Positions 16,716 through 25,544 of a stretch of DNA of 64,000 nucleotides are shown one piece after another (the stretch's first letter is position 1; every line of letters starts with the position of its first letter). The DNA lies in the NCBI RefSeq assembly GCF_013408295.1, contig NZ_JACBYQ010000001.1, positions 1,364,001 through 1,428,000 on the forward strand. Reading direction: 5' to 3'. Position numbers and translations under genes: made by a program. A model generated the notes under the pieces. The model did no database searches. It had not been told where the DNA came from and was given only the letters and a program-made list of their open reading frames with translations. This DNA is from Psychromicrobium silvestre. GTDB lineage: Bacteria; Actinomycetota; Actinomycetes; Actinomycetales; Micrococcaceae.

Positions 16716-17602
16716 GTTCCGTGCTCTTCGACGCCCCCGGGGTCAAAGCCATTCGGCGCAATCGAATCCTCGGCGTGGTCACCATTGTGGTGATTGCCGC
16801 CGTGCTTGCCTTCATCATTTACAAGTTCGCCGAAAGCGGGCAGTTCTCCGCTAAGAAGTGGCAGCTTTTCACCTTCCCCTTGGTGCAGCAAAACATCCTC
16901 AAGGGCTTGGGCTCAACACTGAGCGCCTTCGCGGTGGCCGCTGTTGGCTCGCTCATTCTAGGTATGGTGCTCGCCGTTGGAAGGCTCTCGGACCGGCGCT
17001 GGATCAGTCGCCCGGTCGGCTGGTTCACCGAGTTGTTCCGCGCCATCCCGCTGCTCATTCTGATGGCGTTGATGTTTTACGGTTTGGGCTCCATCGGAGT
17101 GCAGGGAATCTCTCCGTTTACCGCTGTTGTGGTCGGCTTGATTCTGTACAACGGCTCCGTCCTCGCCGAGATCTTCAGGGCTGGCATTCAGGCCGTCCCG
17201 AAGGGTCAGAGCGAGGCGGCCTATGCGCTCGGCCTGCGTAAAACCCGGGTGATGACCATGATTCTGCTCCCGCAGGCGGTGCGCACCATGCTCCCGGTGA
17301 TCATCGCCCAATTGGTGGTGGCTCTTAAGGACACCGCACTGGGCTTCATCATCACCTATCAGGAACTGCTCTACCAGATCAATTACCTGGGATCGCAAAC
17401 CAGCTACCAGACTCCGATCATCCCGGCCGCGCTCGTCGGCGGCGCGATCTACGTCGGCTGCTGCCTGATCCTGGCTGGCTTGGCTAAGTATCTGGAAGGT
17501 CGGATGCGGCGTAGCCCGAAGGTATCGAATAAGAACCTGCCGGTAGTTCCCGGAGCGGGAAACCTCGACGGCGGCAATGTTGGCACTGGCGGTAATACCT
17601 AG
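16712..17602 (+). CDS. gluD: Glutamate ABC transporter permease
   Basis: A 296-residue permease of the same family as GluC. Its EAA loop is GQSEAAYALGLRKTRVMTM. The N-terminus is longer and holds one extra hydrophobic segment (about 20-40), and the C-terminal tail is Gly/Asn-rich. ATG 16712 overlaps the gluC stop (ATGA) and is preceded by AGGTGG, which decides this start over an in-frame codon at 16691. It is the last gene of the operon; a short hairpin follows. Confidence 0.87.
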   Translation: MSSVLFDAPGVKAIRRNRILGVVTIVVIAAVLAFIIYKFAESGQFSAKKWQLFTFPLVQQNILKGLGSTLSAFAVAAVGSLILGMVLAVGRLSDRRWISRPVGWFTELFRAIPLLILMALMFYGLGSIGVQGISPFTAVVVGLILYNGSVLAEIFRAGIQAVPKGQSEAAYALGLRKTRVMTMILLPQAVRTMLPVIIAQLVVALKDTALGFIITYQELLYQINYLGSQTSYQTPIIPAALVGGAIYVGCCLILAGLAKYLEGRMRRSPKVSNKNLPVVPGAGNLDGGNVGTGGNT

Positions 17603-17608
17603 ACGAGT

Positions 17609-17631
17609 GCCGGTTGTCTAAACCAACCGGC
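17609..17631. terminator. Hairpin between gluD and dapE (convergent)
   Basis: Perfect 8-bp stem GCCGGTTG (17609-17616) / CAACCGGC (17624-17631) with a 7-nt loop, located between the gluD stop (17602) and the convergent dapE stop (17634). A likely bidirectional terminator; the U-tract is poor. Confidence 0.55.
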
Positions 17632-17633
17632 TT

Positions 17634-18710
17634 CTAACTCAACCAACGCGTTAAGGCGGCCAGGCAATCATGGATTGCCTGGCCGCTGACGTGTTCATCG
17701 TCGCTGTGCGCTAGCAGGGCATCTCCGGGGCCGAAGTTCACCGCCGGAATCCCCAACTCTCCCAAGCGGGCGACGTCGGTCCAGCCGAATTTCGGTTTCG
17801 GCTCACCGCCCACGGCTGAGACGAACGCCGCGGCGGCAGGCTGGTCGAGGCCAGGACGGGCTCCGGCGGCTGCATCGGTGCGCCGCACCTCGAAGCCTTC
17901 TAATAGCTCCAGCACCACTGCTTCGGCTTGTTCAATCGACTTATCCGGGGCAAACCGATAGTTGATCTCCAGCACTGCTTCATCCGGAATCACATTGCCC
18001 GCAATCCCGCCCCTGATCTTTACCGCGTTGAGGCTCTCCCGATATTCCAGCCCGTCGACATTGATGGTCTGCGGTCGATAGTCGGCCAAGCGGCCGAGGA
18101 TCGGGGCCAGATCGTGGATCGCGTTATGTCCCATCCAGGCCCTGGCGGAATGCGCCGCCACCCCTGTGGTCCGGGCTTCGAAGCGCATGGTGCCATTGCA
18201 GCCGCCCTCCACCACGCCGTCGGTCGGTTCCAGCAGAATGCCAAAATCGGCTTTGAGTAATTCCGGGTGATTTCTGGCCAGGCGGCCCAGACCGCTCAAC
18301 TCGGCCTCCACTTCTTCGTGGTCGTAGAACACGAAGCTAATATCGCGGACCGGTTCGCTCAGGGTTGCGGCGAGCGCGAGCTGCACGGCCACGCCACCCT
18401 TCATATCGGTCGCTCCCCTGCCGTAGAGGGTTGTCCCCTCCCAACGAGAGGGCACGGTGCCCCTTGAGCCCGGCGTGGTCGGAAGCGGCACCGTGTCTAG
18501 GTGTCCGGCCAGGATGACGCGTTCTGCCCGTCCCAACTCTGTCCGGGCGATAATCGCGTCACCATCCCGAAGCACGGTCAGCCAAGGCAACTGGCGCAAA
18601 GAAGTTTCAACCGCATCCGCCAATGACTTCTCTCCACCGGAGACACTTTCAATGTCCAAAAGAGTTGCCGTCAGTTCGGCGACGTCAGCCGTCAAGTCCA
18701 GTGAGCTCAT
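17634..18710 (-). CDS. dapE: Succinyl-diaminopimelate desuccinylase
   Basis: A 358-residue M20 metallohydrolase that removes succinate from N-succinyl-LL-2,6-diaminopimelate in the lysine/peptidoglycan pathway. The di-zinc centre is visible: His70 and Asp72 (AGHLDTVP), Asp102 (GRGATDMKGG), Glu132/Glu133 (DHEEVEAE) and a C-terminal His in LLAHSDDEH. A dimerisation domain (about 175-290) contains the conserved ARAWMGHNAIH region. It is divergent from dapD with a 169-base shared upstream region; dapC is 4 kb away, so the succinylase branch is complete for these three steps. Confidence 0.92.
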   Translation of the reverse strand: MSSLDLTADVAELTATLLDIESVSGGEKSLADAVETSLRQLPWLTVLRDGDAIIARTELGRAERVILAGHLDTVPLPTTPGSRGTVPSRWEGTTLYGRGATDMKGGVAVQLALAATLSEPVRDISFVFYDHEEVEAELSGLGRLARNHPELLKADFGILLEPTDGVVEGGCNGTMRFEARTTGVAAHSARAWMGHNAIHDLAPILGRLADYRPQTINVDGLEYRESLNAVKIRGGIAGNVIPDEAVLEINYRFAPDKSIEQAEAVVLELLEGFEVRRTDAAAGARPGLDQPAAAAFVSAVGGEPKPKFGWTDVARLGELGIPAVNFGPGDALLAHSDDEHVSGQAIHDCLAALTRWLS

Positions 18711-18879
18711 CGCCCCAGCCTATCCAACCCGAGACCAGCTATCCCACTGGGTGTGACAGTTGTGCCAGCTGAGGTGATTTATCCGCAACATCTGTCACTC
18801 CAGCAACATTCGGTGGGACAGGTGGGTAAGACTTCGGCTCACGTTGCCTGCCAATGCCTCCCTAGGCGAAGATGGAGTT

Positions 18880-19869
18880 ATGACTTCTCAGACGCTTGAT
18901 CCTGCCCGCGCTGCCCATGGCTTCGGCCTGGCCACCCTCGCCGACGACGGCACCGTGCTGGATGTCTGGTTCCCCTCCCCGGCGCTGGGTACTGCCGTAG
19001 AAGCCCTGGGGCAGGCACCGGAAGCTACTCCTGAGCTGACCGAGCTAGCTCAGAATGGCAAGGATGAGGATCGTGGAGTCAGCCAGCAGGTGGTCTTCGT
19101 ACAGATCAACCTGGATGTAGCCCCGCAGGACACCGCCGACGCCTACCTGAGATTGCACCTGCTCTCCCACCGTCTGGTGGCGCCAAACACCATCAATCTG
19201 GACGGCATCTTCGGCAAGCTCACCACCGTGGTGTGGACAAACTTCGGCCCCTGCCCGGTGGCGAACTTTGAGAGCACCCGGCTGCGCTTGCGGCGTCGCG
19301 GCCAGGTCGAGGTCTTCGGAGTGGATAAGTTCCCGCGCATGGTGGACTACGTTTTGCCCAGCGGCGTCCGGATTGCCGACGCCGACCGGGTCCGGCTCGG
19401 CGCCTACCTCGCCGATGGCAGCACCGTGATGCACGAAGGCTTCGTCAACTACAACGCCGGGACCCTAGGCACCTCAATGGTTGAGGGCCGAATTTCGGCG
19501 GGCGTCGTGGTGGGCAACGGTAGTGACGTTGGCGGTGGGGCCTCCATCATGGGCACCCTCTCCGGCGGCGGCAAGGAGAAAATCACGCTCGGTGAACGAG
19601 TTCTCCTCGGCGCTAACTCCGGTGTGGGAATCAGCATCGGCGACGACTCCGTGGTCGAAGCCGGTCTTTACGTCACAGCCGGCACCCGGGTCCGAGTCCC
19701 CGGCCCGAAGAACGCCGACGGCGAGGACACCTGGCAGATTGTCAAAGCGGTAGAACTCTCCGGCCAGCCGAACCTACTCTTCCGCCGCAATTCAACCAGC
19801 GGTGAGGTGGAGGCACTGCCACGTCAGGGGCAGACGGTCGAGCTCAATGCCGACCTACATAAGAACTAG
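18880..19869 (+). CDS. dapD: Tetrahydrodipicolinate N-succinyltransferase
   Basis: A 329-residue enzyme that succinylates 2,3,4,5-tetrahydropyridine-2,6-dicarboxylate with succinyl-CoA, the first step of the branch finished by DapC and DapE. It belongs to the long actinobacterial DapD type: a mixed N-terminal domain, then a left-handed beta-helix of hexapeptide repeats (about 190-290, with VVVGNGSDVGGGASIMGTLS). ATG 18880 is preceded by GATGGAG. An in-frame TTG at 18844 is an alternative but would add a poorly conserved leader. It is directly followed, with no gap, by a cell-wall-lytic-like gene. Confidence 0.92.
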   Translation: MTSQTLDPARAAHGFGLATLADDGTVLDVWFPSPALGTAVEALGQAPEATPELTELAQNGKDEDRGVSQQVVFVQINLDVAPQDTADAYLRLHLLSHRLVAPNTINLDGIFGKLTTVVWTNFGPCPVANFESTRLRLRRRGQVEVFGVDKFPRMVDYVLPSGVRIADADRVRLGAYLADGSTVMHEGFVNYNAGTLGTSMVEGRISAGVVVGNGSDVGGGASIMGTLSGGGKEKITLGERVLLGANSGVGISIGDDSVVEAGLYVTAGTRVRVPGPKNADGEDTWQIVKAVELSGQPNLLFRRNSTSGEVEALPRQGQTVELNADLHKN

Positions 19870-20739
19870 ATGACTCGTCGTAAAAGGCTCCGCGCGGGGC
19901 TAATCTGGCTGCTCTCGCTGCTGTTCACGGTGGCTTTAATCGTGGCGGCGGGGCTACGGGCGGTCAATTTCTTCAAGCTGCCTGCTGCCACCCCCATCGT
20001 CGGTTGCTCCGCGCTACTCCAGGAGAAAAGCTACTCCCTGGATCCTGACCAGGCTGAGAACGCTGCGCTAATATCCGCCATCGGCACCCGACGCGACCTG
20101 CCCTCTAGGGCTGCCACTATCGCCATTGCGGTCGCAATGCAGGAATCCAAGCTGCGCAATATCAATTACGGGGACATGGATTCGCTGGGCCTCTTCCAGC
20201 AACGCCCTTCCCAGGATTGGGGAACGGCAGAACAGATCATGGACCCGGTCTACGCGATCAATGCCTTCTTTGATGCACTGATCCAGGTGCCCGGTTACCA
20301 GCAGATGACCGTCACCGCCGCCGGCCAAGCCGTGCAACGGTCGGCCTTCCCAGAAGCCTATAGCGAGCATGAATCGATGGCCAGAGCCTTCGCTTCCGCG
20401 CTCACCGGCTATTCCTCCGCCTCACTGAACTGCACTCTCAACCCGGCACAGAAAGCTGGCAGTGGGGCCGCCGTCATAAAGCGACTGCAGACCGGCTTTG
20501 GCCCCGTAGCTGCAACCGTCCAGGGCTCTAACGTGCGGGTGGGTGCCGTCGAAGCGACCGGTTGGCAGTTTGCGCAATGGGCGGTGGCGAATGCTAGTTC
20601 GCTGGGCATCACACAGGTGAGTTTCGCCGGCCAAAGCTGGCAGCGGGGTAATAACGACGGCGTAAGTAACCGAGGTTGGTTGTCCTCCGAGAGCGCCAGT
20701 AGCAAGGAAGTATTGATAGTGCTGCAAGGTAACTCGTAG
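19870..20739 (+). CDS. Membrane-anchored lytic-transglycosylase-like protein
   Basis: A 289-residue protein starting one base after the dapD stop, so translation is probably coupled. The N-terminus is basic (TRRKRLR), followed by one transmembrane anchor (about 10-30) and an extracytoplasmic domain. AMQESKL (Glu92) and DSLGLFQQRPSQDWG (GLFQ 107-110) match the ES and GLMQ signatures of lysozyme-fold lytic transglycosylases, so Glu92 is the probable catalytic acid. Relatives in Actinobacteria are often labelled hypothetical or, wrongly, heavy metal transporter. A role in peptidoglycan remodelling fits the dapD partner but is inference. Confidence 0.75.
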   Translation: MTRRKRLRAGLIWLLSLLFTVALIVAAGLRAVNFFKLPAATPIVGCSALLQEKSYSLDPDQAENAALISAIGTRRDLPSRAATIAIAVAMQESKLRNINYGDMDSLGLFQQRPSQDWGTAEQIMDPVYAINAFFDALIQVPGYQQMTVTAAGQAVQRSAFPEAYSEHESMARAFASALTGYSSASLNCTLNPAQKAGSGAAVIKRLQTGFGPVAATVQGSNVRVGAVEATGWQFAQWAVANASSLGITQVSFAGQSWQRGNNDGVSNRGWLSSESASSKEVLIVLQGNS

Positions 20740-20753
20740 CCCGGCTAAACCGT

Positions 20754-21329
20754 CTAGACCAGCATCTCCACCACGGGCTGCACGTAGCTGCGGAAGATCT
20801 CCGGATCGTCGAGCAAGCTCTGGCTCATCACCAGCCGATTCGGCTCCATGAACCAGGCCCGTGGTTCGAATAACGGCAACTCCACAATGCTCAGGGTGAA
20901 ATCACGGGCATTACGGCCTAGCTCAAGTTCGCGGTCCTGTACCAATTGAGCCAGGATCTTCAGCTCCCCCATGGTCTCTCGCCGGGAAGCCAACTGGCGG
21001 TATTCGGCGATCCGTTCTCGGGACCAGTTCAGCGCAGCACCGAAATGGGCTTGCAAAACCCTTTGCAGCGCAGGGTTACCCGCAAATTCATTGAAATCCG
21101 GCGGGACCAGCTCGGGCGGCCCGCCGGGAAAGTTACCCAGCAGTTGCGCCCACCACTGCTCCCATTCGAATCTCAACGACTCCATGCCGCCCACTTGATG
21201 AGTCAGTTGGTAAGGTTCCACCGCTTTAACCTGGGGATGCACAGCCGAGAGCAGGGGCACCCCAGCACCGTTGAGGCCGGAGGCATCACGCAGATAAAGA
21301 GCGATCAGCAGTGGCGCAGAAATGTCCAC
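20754..21329 (-). CDS. Conserved hypothetical protein
   Basis: A 191-residue soluble protein, apparently mostly helical, beginning at GTG 21329. I do not recognise a family or catalytic motif. Trp is unusually frequent around residues 55-62 (FEWEQWWAQ). It lies 90 bases downstream of gltA in the same orientation and converges on the transglycosylase-like gene with only 14 bases between the stops. Clean codon usage and end-to-end fit between its neighbours support a real gene. Confidence 0.65.
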   Translation of the reverse strand: MDISAPLLIALYLRDASGLNGAGVPLLSAVHPQVKAVEPYQLTHQVGGMESLRFEWEQWWAQLLGNFPGGPPELVPPDFNEFAGNPALQRVLQAHFGAALNWSRERIAEYRQLASRRETMGELKILAQLVQDRELELGRNARDFTLSIVELPLFEPRAWFMEPNRLVMSQSLLDDPEIFRSYVQPVVEMLV

Positions 21330-21419
21330 TGTGATCCGCCAGCCTGGGCCGCCTGTGTGATGGATTGCGCCACCTCCTTGAAAACTGTCCGCCTTCAGAA
21401 TACTCTCAAGCCCCAGGGC

Positions 21420-22703
21420 TTAGCGGGAAGGGTAGGACCGTTCCTGCTCGCCCGTGTAGAGCTGACGGGGGCGGCCGATCTTGGTTGCCGGATCCTTGAT
21501 CATTTCGCGCCATTGGGCGATCCAGCCGGGTAGGCGACCCATTGCGAAGAGCACAGTGAACATCTTCTCCGGGAAGCCCATCGCCTTGTAGATCACGCCG
21601 GTGTAGAAGTCGACGTTCGGGTAGAGACGACGGTCCACAAAGTACTGATCGGTCAGCGCGGTCTCTTCCAGCTTCATGGCAATATCGAGCAATTCGTCAT
21701 TGCCGCCCAGCCGGGACAGGATGTCATTGGCCGTGGCTTTGACGATCTTGGCGCGCGGATCGTAATTCTTATAAACCCGGTGGCCGAAGCCCATCAGCTT
21801 GATGCCGTCTTCTTTGTTCTTCACCCGCTGGACAAACTTCTCCACCGGCTCGCCACTGGCCTGGATCTGCCGGAGCATATTGAGCACTGCCTCATTGGCG
21901 CCGCCGTGCAGCGGGCCGAAGAGAGCGTTCACGCCCGCCGAGATGGAAGCAAACATATTGGCATTCGAGCTGCCCACCAGCCGGACCGTGGAGGTAGAGC
22001 AGTTCTGCTCATGGTCCGCATGCAGGATCAGCAACAAGTCAAGAGCCTTGACCATTACCGGGTCGAGCTCGTACTGCTCCGCGGGTAGGCCGAAACAGAG
22101 CCGCAGGAAGTTCTCCACCAGGTTCATCGAGTTGTCCGGGTACAGCATGGCCTGCCCGATCGACTTCTTATGCGCATAGGCAGCAATCACGGGCAGCTTG
22201 GCTAGCAAGCGGATGGTGGAAAGCTCCACCTGGTCGTCATCGAAGGGATCGAGTGAATCCTGGTAGAACGTGGAAAGCGCCGAAACAGCAGAGGAAAGCA
22301 CCGGCATCGGGTGCGCGTCGCGGGGGAAACCTGCGAAGAAGCCCTTCAAGTCCTCGTGCAAAAGGGTGTGCCTACGGATCTTCTCGTCGAAAGCACTCAA
22401 CTCGCTCGGCGAAGGCAGATTCCCGTAGATCAAAAGGTAGGAGACCTCCAGGAAGCTGGAGTGCTGCGCCAGGTCCTCGATCGGGTACCCGCGGTAACGC
22501 AGGATTCCGGCATCACCATCGATATAGGTAATGGCTGAGCTAGTCGCCGCAGTGTTCATAAATCCGGGGTCATAGGTGACAACACCGGTTTTGGAGAGCA
22601 GCTTGGAGACGTCGTAGCCGTCGTTCCCTTCGGCCGCTTTTACCCGCGGCAATGCGAGTTCGCCGCCCTCGTAGTGCAGCGAGGCGCCTGTTGCTTCAGT
22701 CAT
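21420..22703 (-). CDS. gltA: Citrate synthase (type II)
   Basis: A 427-residue enzyme that condenses oxaloacetate with acetyl-CoA to form citrate, the entry to the TCA cycle. The catalytic triad is at His266 (PLHGGANEAV), His308 (GFGHRVYK) and Asp365 (NVDFYTG), within a few residues of the E. coli GltA positions, and the length matches the hexameric type II enzymes. An N-terminal beta-rich extension (1-50), typical of type II, is present. ATG 22703 is followed upstream by an AAGGGAT purine stretch. Confidence 0.95.
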   Translation of the reverse strand: MTEATGASLHYEGGELALPRVKAAEGNDGYDVSKLLSKTGVVTYDPGFMNTAATSSAITYIDGDAGILRYRGYPIEDLAQHSSFLEVSYLLIYGNLPSPSELSAFDEKIRRHTLLHEDLKGFFAGFPRDAHPMPVLSSAVSALSTFYQDSLDPFDDDQVELSTIRLLAKLPVIAAYAHKKSIGQAMLYPDNSMNLVENFLRLCFGLPAEQYELDPVMVKALDLLLILHADHEQNCSTSTVRLVGSSNANMFASISAGVNALFGPLHGGANEAVLNMLRQIQASGEPVEKFVQRVKNKEDGIKLMGFGHRVYKNYDPRAKIVKATANDILSRLGGNDELLDIAMKLEETALTDQYFVDRRLYPNVDFYTGVIYKAMGFPEKMFTVLFAMGRLPGWIAQWREMIKDPATKIGRPRQLYTGEQERSYPSR

Positions 22704-22813
22704 GAAGATCCCTTTCGGTATCGCGCGGCCAGTAAGGTCTACAAAAAAATAACCGCATTAAGAAACTACCGCCCAGTTGTCCTGAGCACTAATCCTCGTC
22801 CTCTTTCAGCTTG

Positions 22814-23947
22814 CTACCTCTTGCCGGTGAGCCGTTCGACGGCGGTAGCAACCCGTTCATCGCTACCGGTCAGAGCAACCCGAACAAAACCTTTACCGGC
22901 CTCCCCGTAGAAGACCCCGGGGCCTACCAAAATGCCAAGATCGGCAAAGCGGCTCACGGTCTGCCAGGAATCCTGGCTCTCCCCCGCCGGCTTTGCCCAG
23001 AGGTAAAGTCCCGCTTCCGAGCCGTGAATTTCAAGTCCAAAAGCTTCCAGCGCCGGCCGAAGGGCTTCCCGCCGAGCGCGGTAGCGATCCTTCTGGGTCT
23101 GCACGTGAGTGTCATCACCAAGCGCAGTCCGCATCGCCTGCTGGACAGGCCAGGGCACCATCATGCCGGCGTGCTTGCGGCTATTGAGCAGATTCCCGAT
23201 CAACTCGCCGTCGCCTGCCACAAAAGCGGCACGGTAACCAGCCAGATTCGATTGCTTGGAGAGCGAGTAGACAGCTAGCAAACCCTCGAAGGAGCCTTTC
23301 GCCACCTCGGGATGGAGAATGCTCGGCACTCCGGACTCCCATTGGCCCCACCCCAGCTCGGCGTAGCATTCGTCGGAAGCCACCACCGCGCCGAGTTCAC
23401 GCGCCTGAGCAACCAGCGTGGCCAGCTCTTCGCTGCTGCGCACCTCCCCCGTGGGGTTGCCCGGCGAGTTCACCCAGACCAGCCGCACCTTGGCCAAGGT
23501 TTCGGCATCTAGTTCGGAAAGCGAATCGGCAGCGACCGGTGTGGCACCGGCAAAAATGGCTCCCATATCGTAGGTCGGGTAGGCGACGGCGGGTCGCACC
23601 ACCACATCGCCCTCGCCCAGTCCGAGCAATAACGGCAGCCACGCCACCAGTTCCTTGGACCCAACCGTGGGCAAGACCTGCTCGGGAGACAGTCCGGCTA
23701 CGCCACGCCGTCGGGCAAACCAGTCGGCGATAGCTTGGCGTAGTTCCAAACTGCCCTGAGTGGTTGGGTAGCCGTGCGCGTCGGTAGCGGCTTTTAGCGC
23801 ATCTTGGATCAGTTCCGGAGTTGGATCTACCGGGGTACCGATGGACAGATCCACCACACCGCCTGGGTATTGCCGGGCTCGTTCCGAATAGGGGGCAAGA
23901 GCCTCCCAGGGATATTCCGGTAACTGCAAGCCGAAGGGCTTAGCCAT
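22814..23947 (-). CDS. dapC: Succinyldiaminopimelate transaminase
   Basis: A 377-residue class I PLP aminotransferase. The Schiff-base lysine is Lys231 in SLSKQSNLAGYR; Asn160 (NSPGNPTG) and Asp192 (SDECYAE) bind the cofactor. Actinobacterial homologues immediately downstream of the ferredoxin gene are DapC (Rv1178 type), which converts N-succinyl-2-amino-6-ketopimelate to N-succinyl-LL-diaminopimelate using glutamate. It overlaps the ferredoxin gene by 8 bases. Placement between dapE/dapD and this ferredoxin supports the assignment. Confidence 0.88.
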   Translation of the reverse strand: MAKPFGLQLPEYPWEALAPYSERARQYPGGVVDLSIGTPVDPTPELIQDALKAATDAHGYPTTQGSLELRQAIADWFARRRGVAGLSPEQVLPTVGSKELVAWLPLLLGLGEGDVVVRPAVAYPTYDMGAIFAGATPVAADSLSELDAETLAKVRLVWVNSPGNPTGEVRSSEELATLVAQARELGAVVASDECYAELGWGQWESGVPSILHPEVAKGSFEGLLAVYSLSKQSNLAGYRAAFVAGDGELIGNLLNSRKHAGMMVPWPVQQAMRTALGDDTHVQTQKDRYRARREALRPALEAFGLEIHGSEAGLYLWAKPAGESQDSWQTVSRFADLGILVGPGVFYGEAGKGFVRVALTGSDERVATAVERLTGKR

Positions 23948-24269
23948 GATCTTGGTTCTGCGGTGGTAGCGCCGCGATGAAGGGATGGTCGTAACCGGTG
24001 TTACCTACCTTGGCCGCGCCACCGGGCGAACCGAGCTCATTGAAGAATTCAACGTTGGCCTTGTAGTACTCAGTCCATTCGTCGGGCACGTCATCTTCGT
24101 AATAGATGGCCTCGACGGGGCACACGGGTTCGCAAGCCCCGCAGTCCACACATTCGTCGGGGTGGATGTAAAGCGATCGTTCACCCTCGTAGATACAGTC
24201 AACCGGGCATTCATCAATGCACGCCTTGTCCTTCAAATCCACGCACGGCTGCGCGATTACGTACGTCAC
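23940..24269 (-). CDS. fdxA: 7Fe ferredoxin (3Fe-4S/4Fe-4S)
   Basis: A 109-residue ferredoxin of the FdxA/FdxC type. Two cluster motifs are visible: CVDLKDKACIDECPVDC near the N-terminus and CVDCGACEPVCPVEA around residues 40-55; the first has the widened spacing of a 3Fe-4S site. GTG 24269 was chosen over the upstream ATG because all homologues begin TYVIAQPCVD, and AGAAAGG precedes it. It carries electrons for cytoplasmic redox enzymes. It is co-transcribed with dapC, as in mycobacteria. Confidence 0.92.
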   Translation of the reverse strand: MTYVIAQPCVDLKDKACIDECPVDCIYEGERSLYIHPDECVDCGACEPVCPVEAIYYEDDVPDEWTEYYKANVEFFNELGSPGGAAKVGNTGYDHPFIAALPPQNQDHG

Positions 24270-24362
24270 GTCCCAACCTTTCTGCCCTGCACCGAACTGC
24301 AAGCCTTATCCATTATCCCTCACCGCGAGCCAGCATCGCACCGCGAGTCGTAGCATGAAGAC

Positions 24363-24578
24363 GTGCTCCCCTTGGAAAACTTCCAGCTCGGTACCCGTAT
24401 TGTGGTGCGCTACCGGATTGCAGGCCCGCTGCCGCTCACCGATGCGCTCGGCGTGCTCTTGGCTTCCGACGACGACGCCCTCACCATTGAGACTAGGCGC
24501 GGTACCGTGGTGGTCGCCAAGGCGGACATCGTGGCCGCGAAGGAAGTGCCTCCGGCCCCGCCACAGCGTCGGCGTTAG
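24363..24578 (+). CDS. Small SH3-like protein related to the N-terminal domain of Rv0428c-type acetyltransferases
   Basis: A 71-residue protein starting at GTG 24363. The pattern GTRIVVRYRI...DALGVLL...IETRRGTVVVAKADIVAAKEVPP is the compact beta-barrel found as the N-terminal module of actinobacterial GNAT proteins of the Rv0428c/CG3035 type. Here it stands alone, with a basic PPAPPQRRR end and no acetyltransferase domain downstream. It may be a genuine stand-alone small protein, since the frame is intact, or a split remnant. It is divergent from the ferredoxin gene and precedes a long hairpin. Confidence 0.7.
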   Translation: MLPLENFQLGTRIVVRYRIAGPLPLTDALGVLLASDDDALTIETRRGTVVVAKADIVAAKEVPPAPPQRRR

Positions 24579-24630
24579 GCCGGTGCCGTTGAGTCGTGTT
24601 TGCGTTTATTGCGTTGCGTTTATTGCGTTG

Positions 24631-24702
24631 GCGATAGCCCAATAGCTTCGAGATAGCCCATTGACGGGTCATTGAGCTATCGCGAAGTCAGTGGGCTATC
24701 GC
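24631..24702. repeat. Long imperfect palindrome built from GATAGCCCA motifs
   Basis: Two 35-nt arms, 24631-24665 and 24668-24702, match with 6 mismatches around a 2-nt centre. Each arm carries two copies of a CGATAGCCCA-like unit spaced 20 nt apart, giving four copies. Upstream, 24601-24630 also has a short direct repeat of GCGTTTATTGCGTT. It lies between the small SH3-like gene and the kinase gene, which run in the same direction, so it may be a terminator, a repeat element or a regulatory site. The same motif forms the palindrome at 40765. Confidence 0.8.
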
Positions 24703-24721
24703 GAACAGTAAAGTGGTGTTT

Positions 24722-25543
24722 ATGACTTCCACGCAGAACAATCCCGCTATTGCGCTGACTATCGCCGGCTCCGAAGCCACCGGCGGTGCGGGCGCCCAAG
24801 CGGATCTCAAGACCTTCCAACAGCTCGGCGTTTTCGGCATTGTCGCTCTGAGTTGCATCGTCTCCTTCGATCCGAAGCAGAATTGGAATCACCGTTTCGT
24901 GCCGGTGGATGCTCAGGTTATTGCGGATCAGCTCGAAGCCATCGGTGCCGCTTACGGCCCGGATCAGCTTGATACCGTGAAAATCGGCATGCTGGGTACC
25001 CCGGTCACCATCGACACGGTGGCGCAGTCGCTGGCCAGCCGGGACTGGAAGAATGTCGTTTTGGACCCGGTACTGATTTGCAAGGGTCAGGAGCCCGGCG
25101 CGGCGCTCGATACCGATCAGGCGCTCAAACGGGAAATCTTGCCTAAGGCCAGCTTCGTCACGCCAAACCACTTCGAGTCGCTCTCCCTTTCCGGGATGAG
25201 CGAGATCAGCACGGTGGAACATCTCAAAGAGGCAACGCAGCGAATTTATGATGCCTCTGGGGCGGTGGTTCTGGCCAAGGGCGGGGTGCGCTTGGCTGGT
25301 GCCGAGGCAGTCGATGTGTTCTATGACGGCTCAACTCTCGAAGTTCTCCGTGCACCCAAGGTTGGCGAGGTTGCAGTTTCCGGGGCCGGCTGTTCCTTAG
25401 CCGCCGCAGTGACCGCGGAACTGGCCAAAGGCGCTACCCCGCTGGATGCGGCCCACGCCGCCAAGGACCTGGTGACCCGAGCAATTCAATCCCGAGTTTC
25501 GTCCCACGCCCCCTTCGATGCGGTCTGGCAAGGAGCCAGCTGA
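24722..25543 (+). CDS. Pyridoxine / hydroxymethylpyrimidine kinase
   Basis: A 273-residue ribokinase-fold kinase of the ThiD/PdxK group. [21 protein letters not shown] (near residue 12) forms the substrate site; the C-terminal [12 protein letters not shown] carries the anion hole in which GAGC replaces the usual GTGD, as in Bacillus-type PdxK bifunctional kinases. It would phosphorylate pyridoxal/pyridoxine or the thiamine pyrimidine. ATG 24722 was chosen although GTG codons at 24713 and 24716 precede it; no strong Shine-Dalgarno distinguishes them. It is convergent with mshB (one base between the stops). Substrate choice is uncertain. Confidence 0.8.
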   Translation: MTSTQNNPAIALTIAGSEATGGAGAQADLKTFQQLGVFGIVALSCIVSFDPKQNWNHRFVPVDAQVIADQLEAIGAAYGPDQLDTVKIGMLGTPVTIDTVAQSLASRDWKNVVLDPVLICKGQEPGAALDTDQALKREILPKASFVTPNHFESLSLSGMSEISTVEHLKEATQRIYDASGAVVLAKGGVRLAGAEAVDVFYDGSTLEVLRAPKVGEVAVSGAGCSLAAAVTAELAKGATPLDAAHAAKDLVTRAIQSRVSSHAPFDAVWQGAS

Positions 25544-25544
25544 G

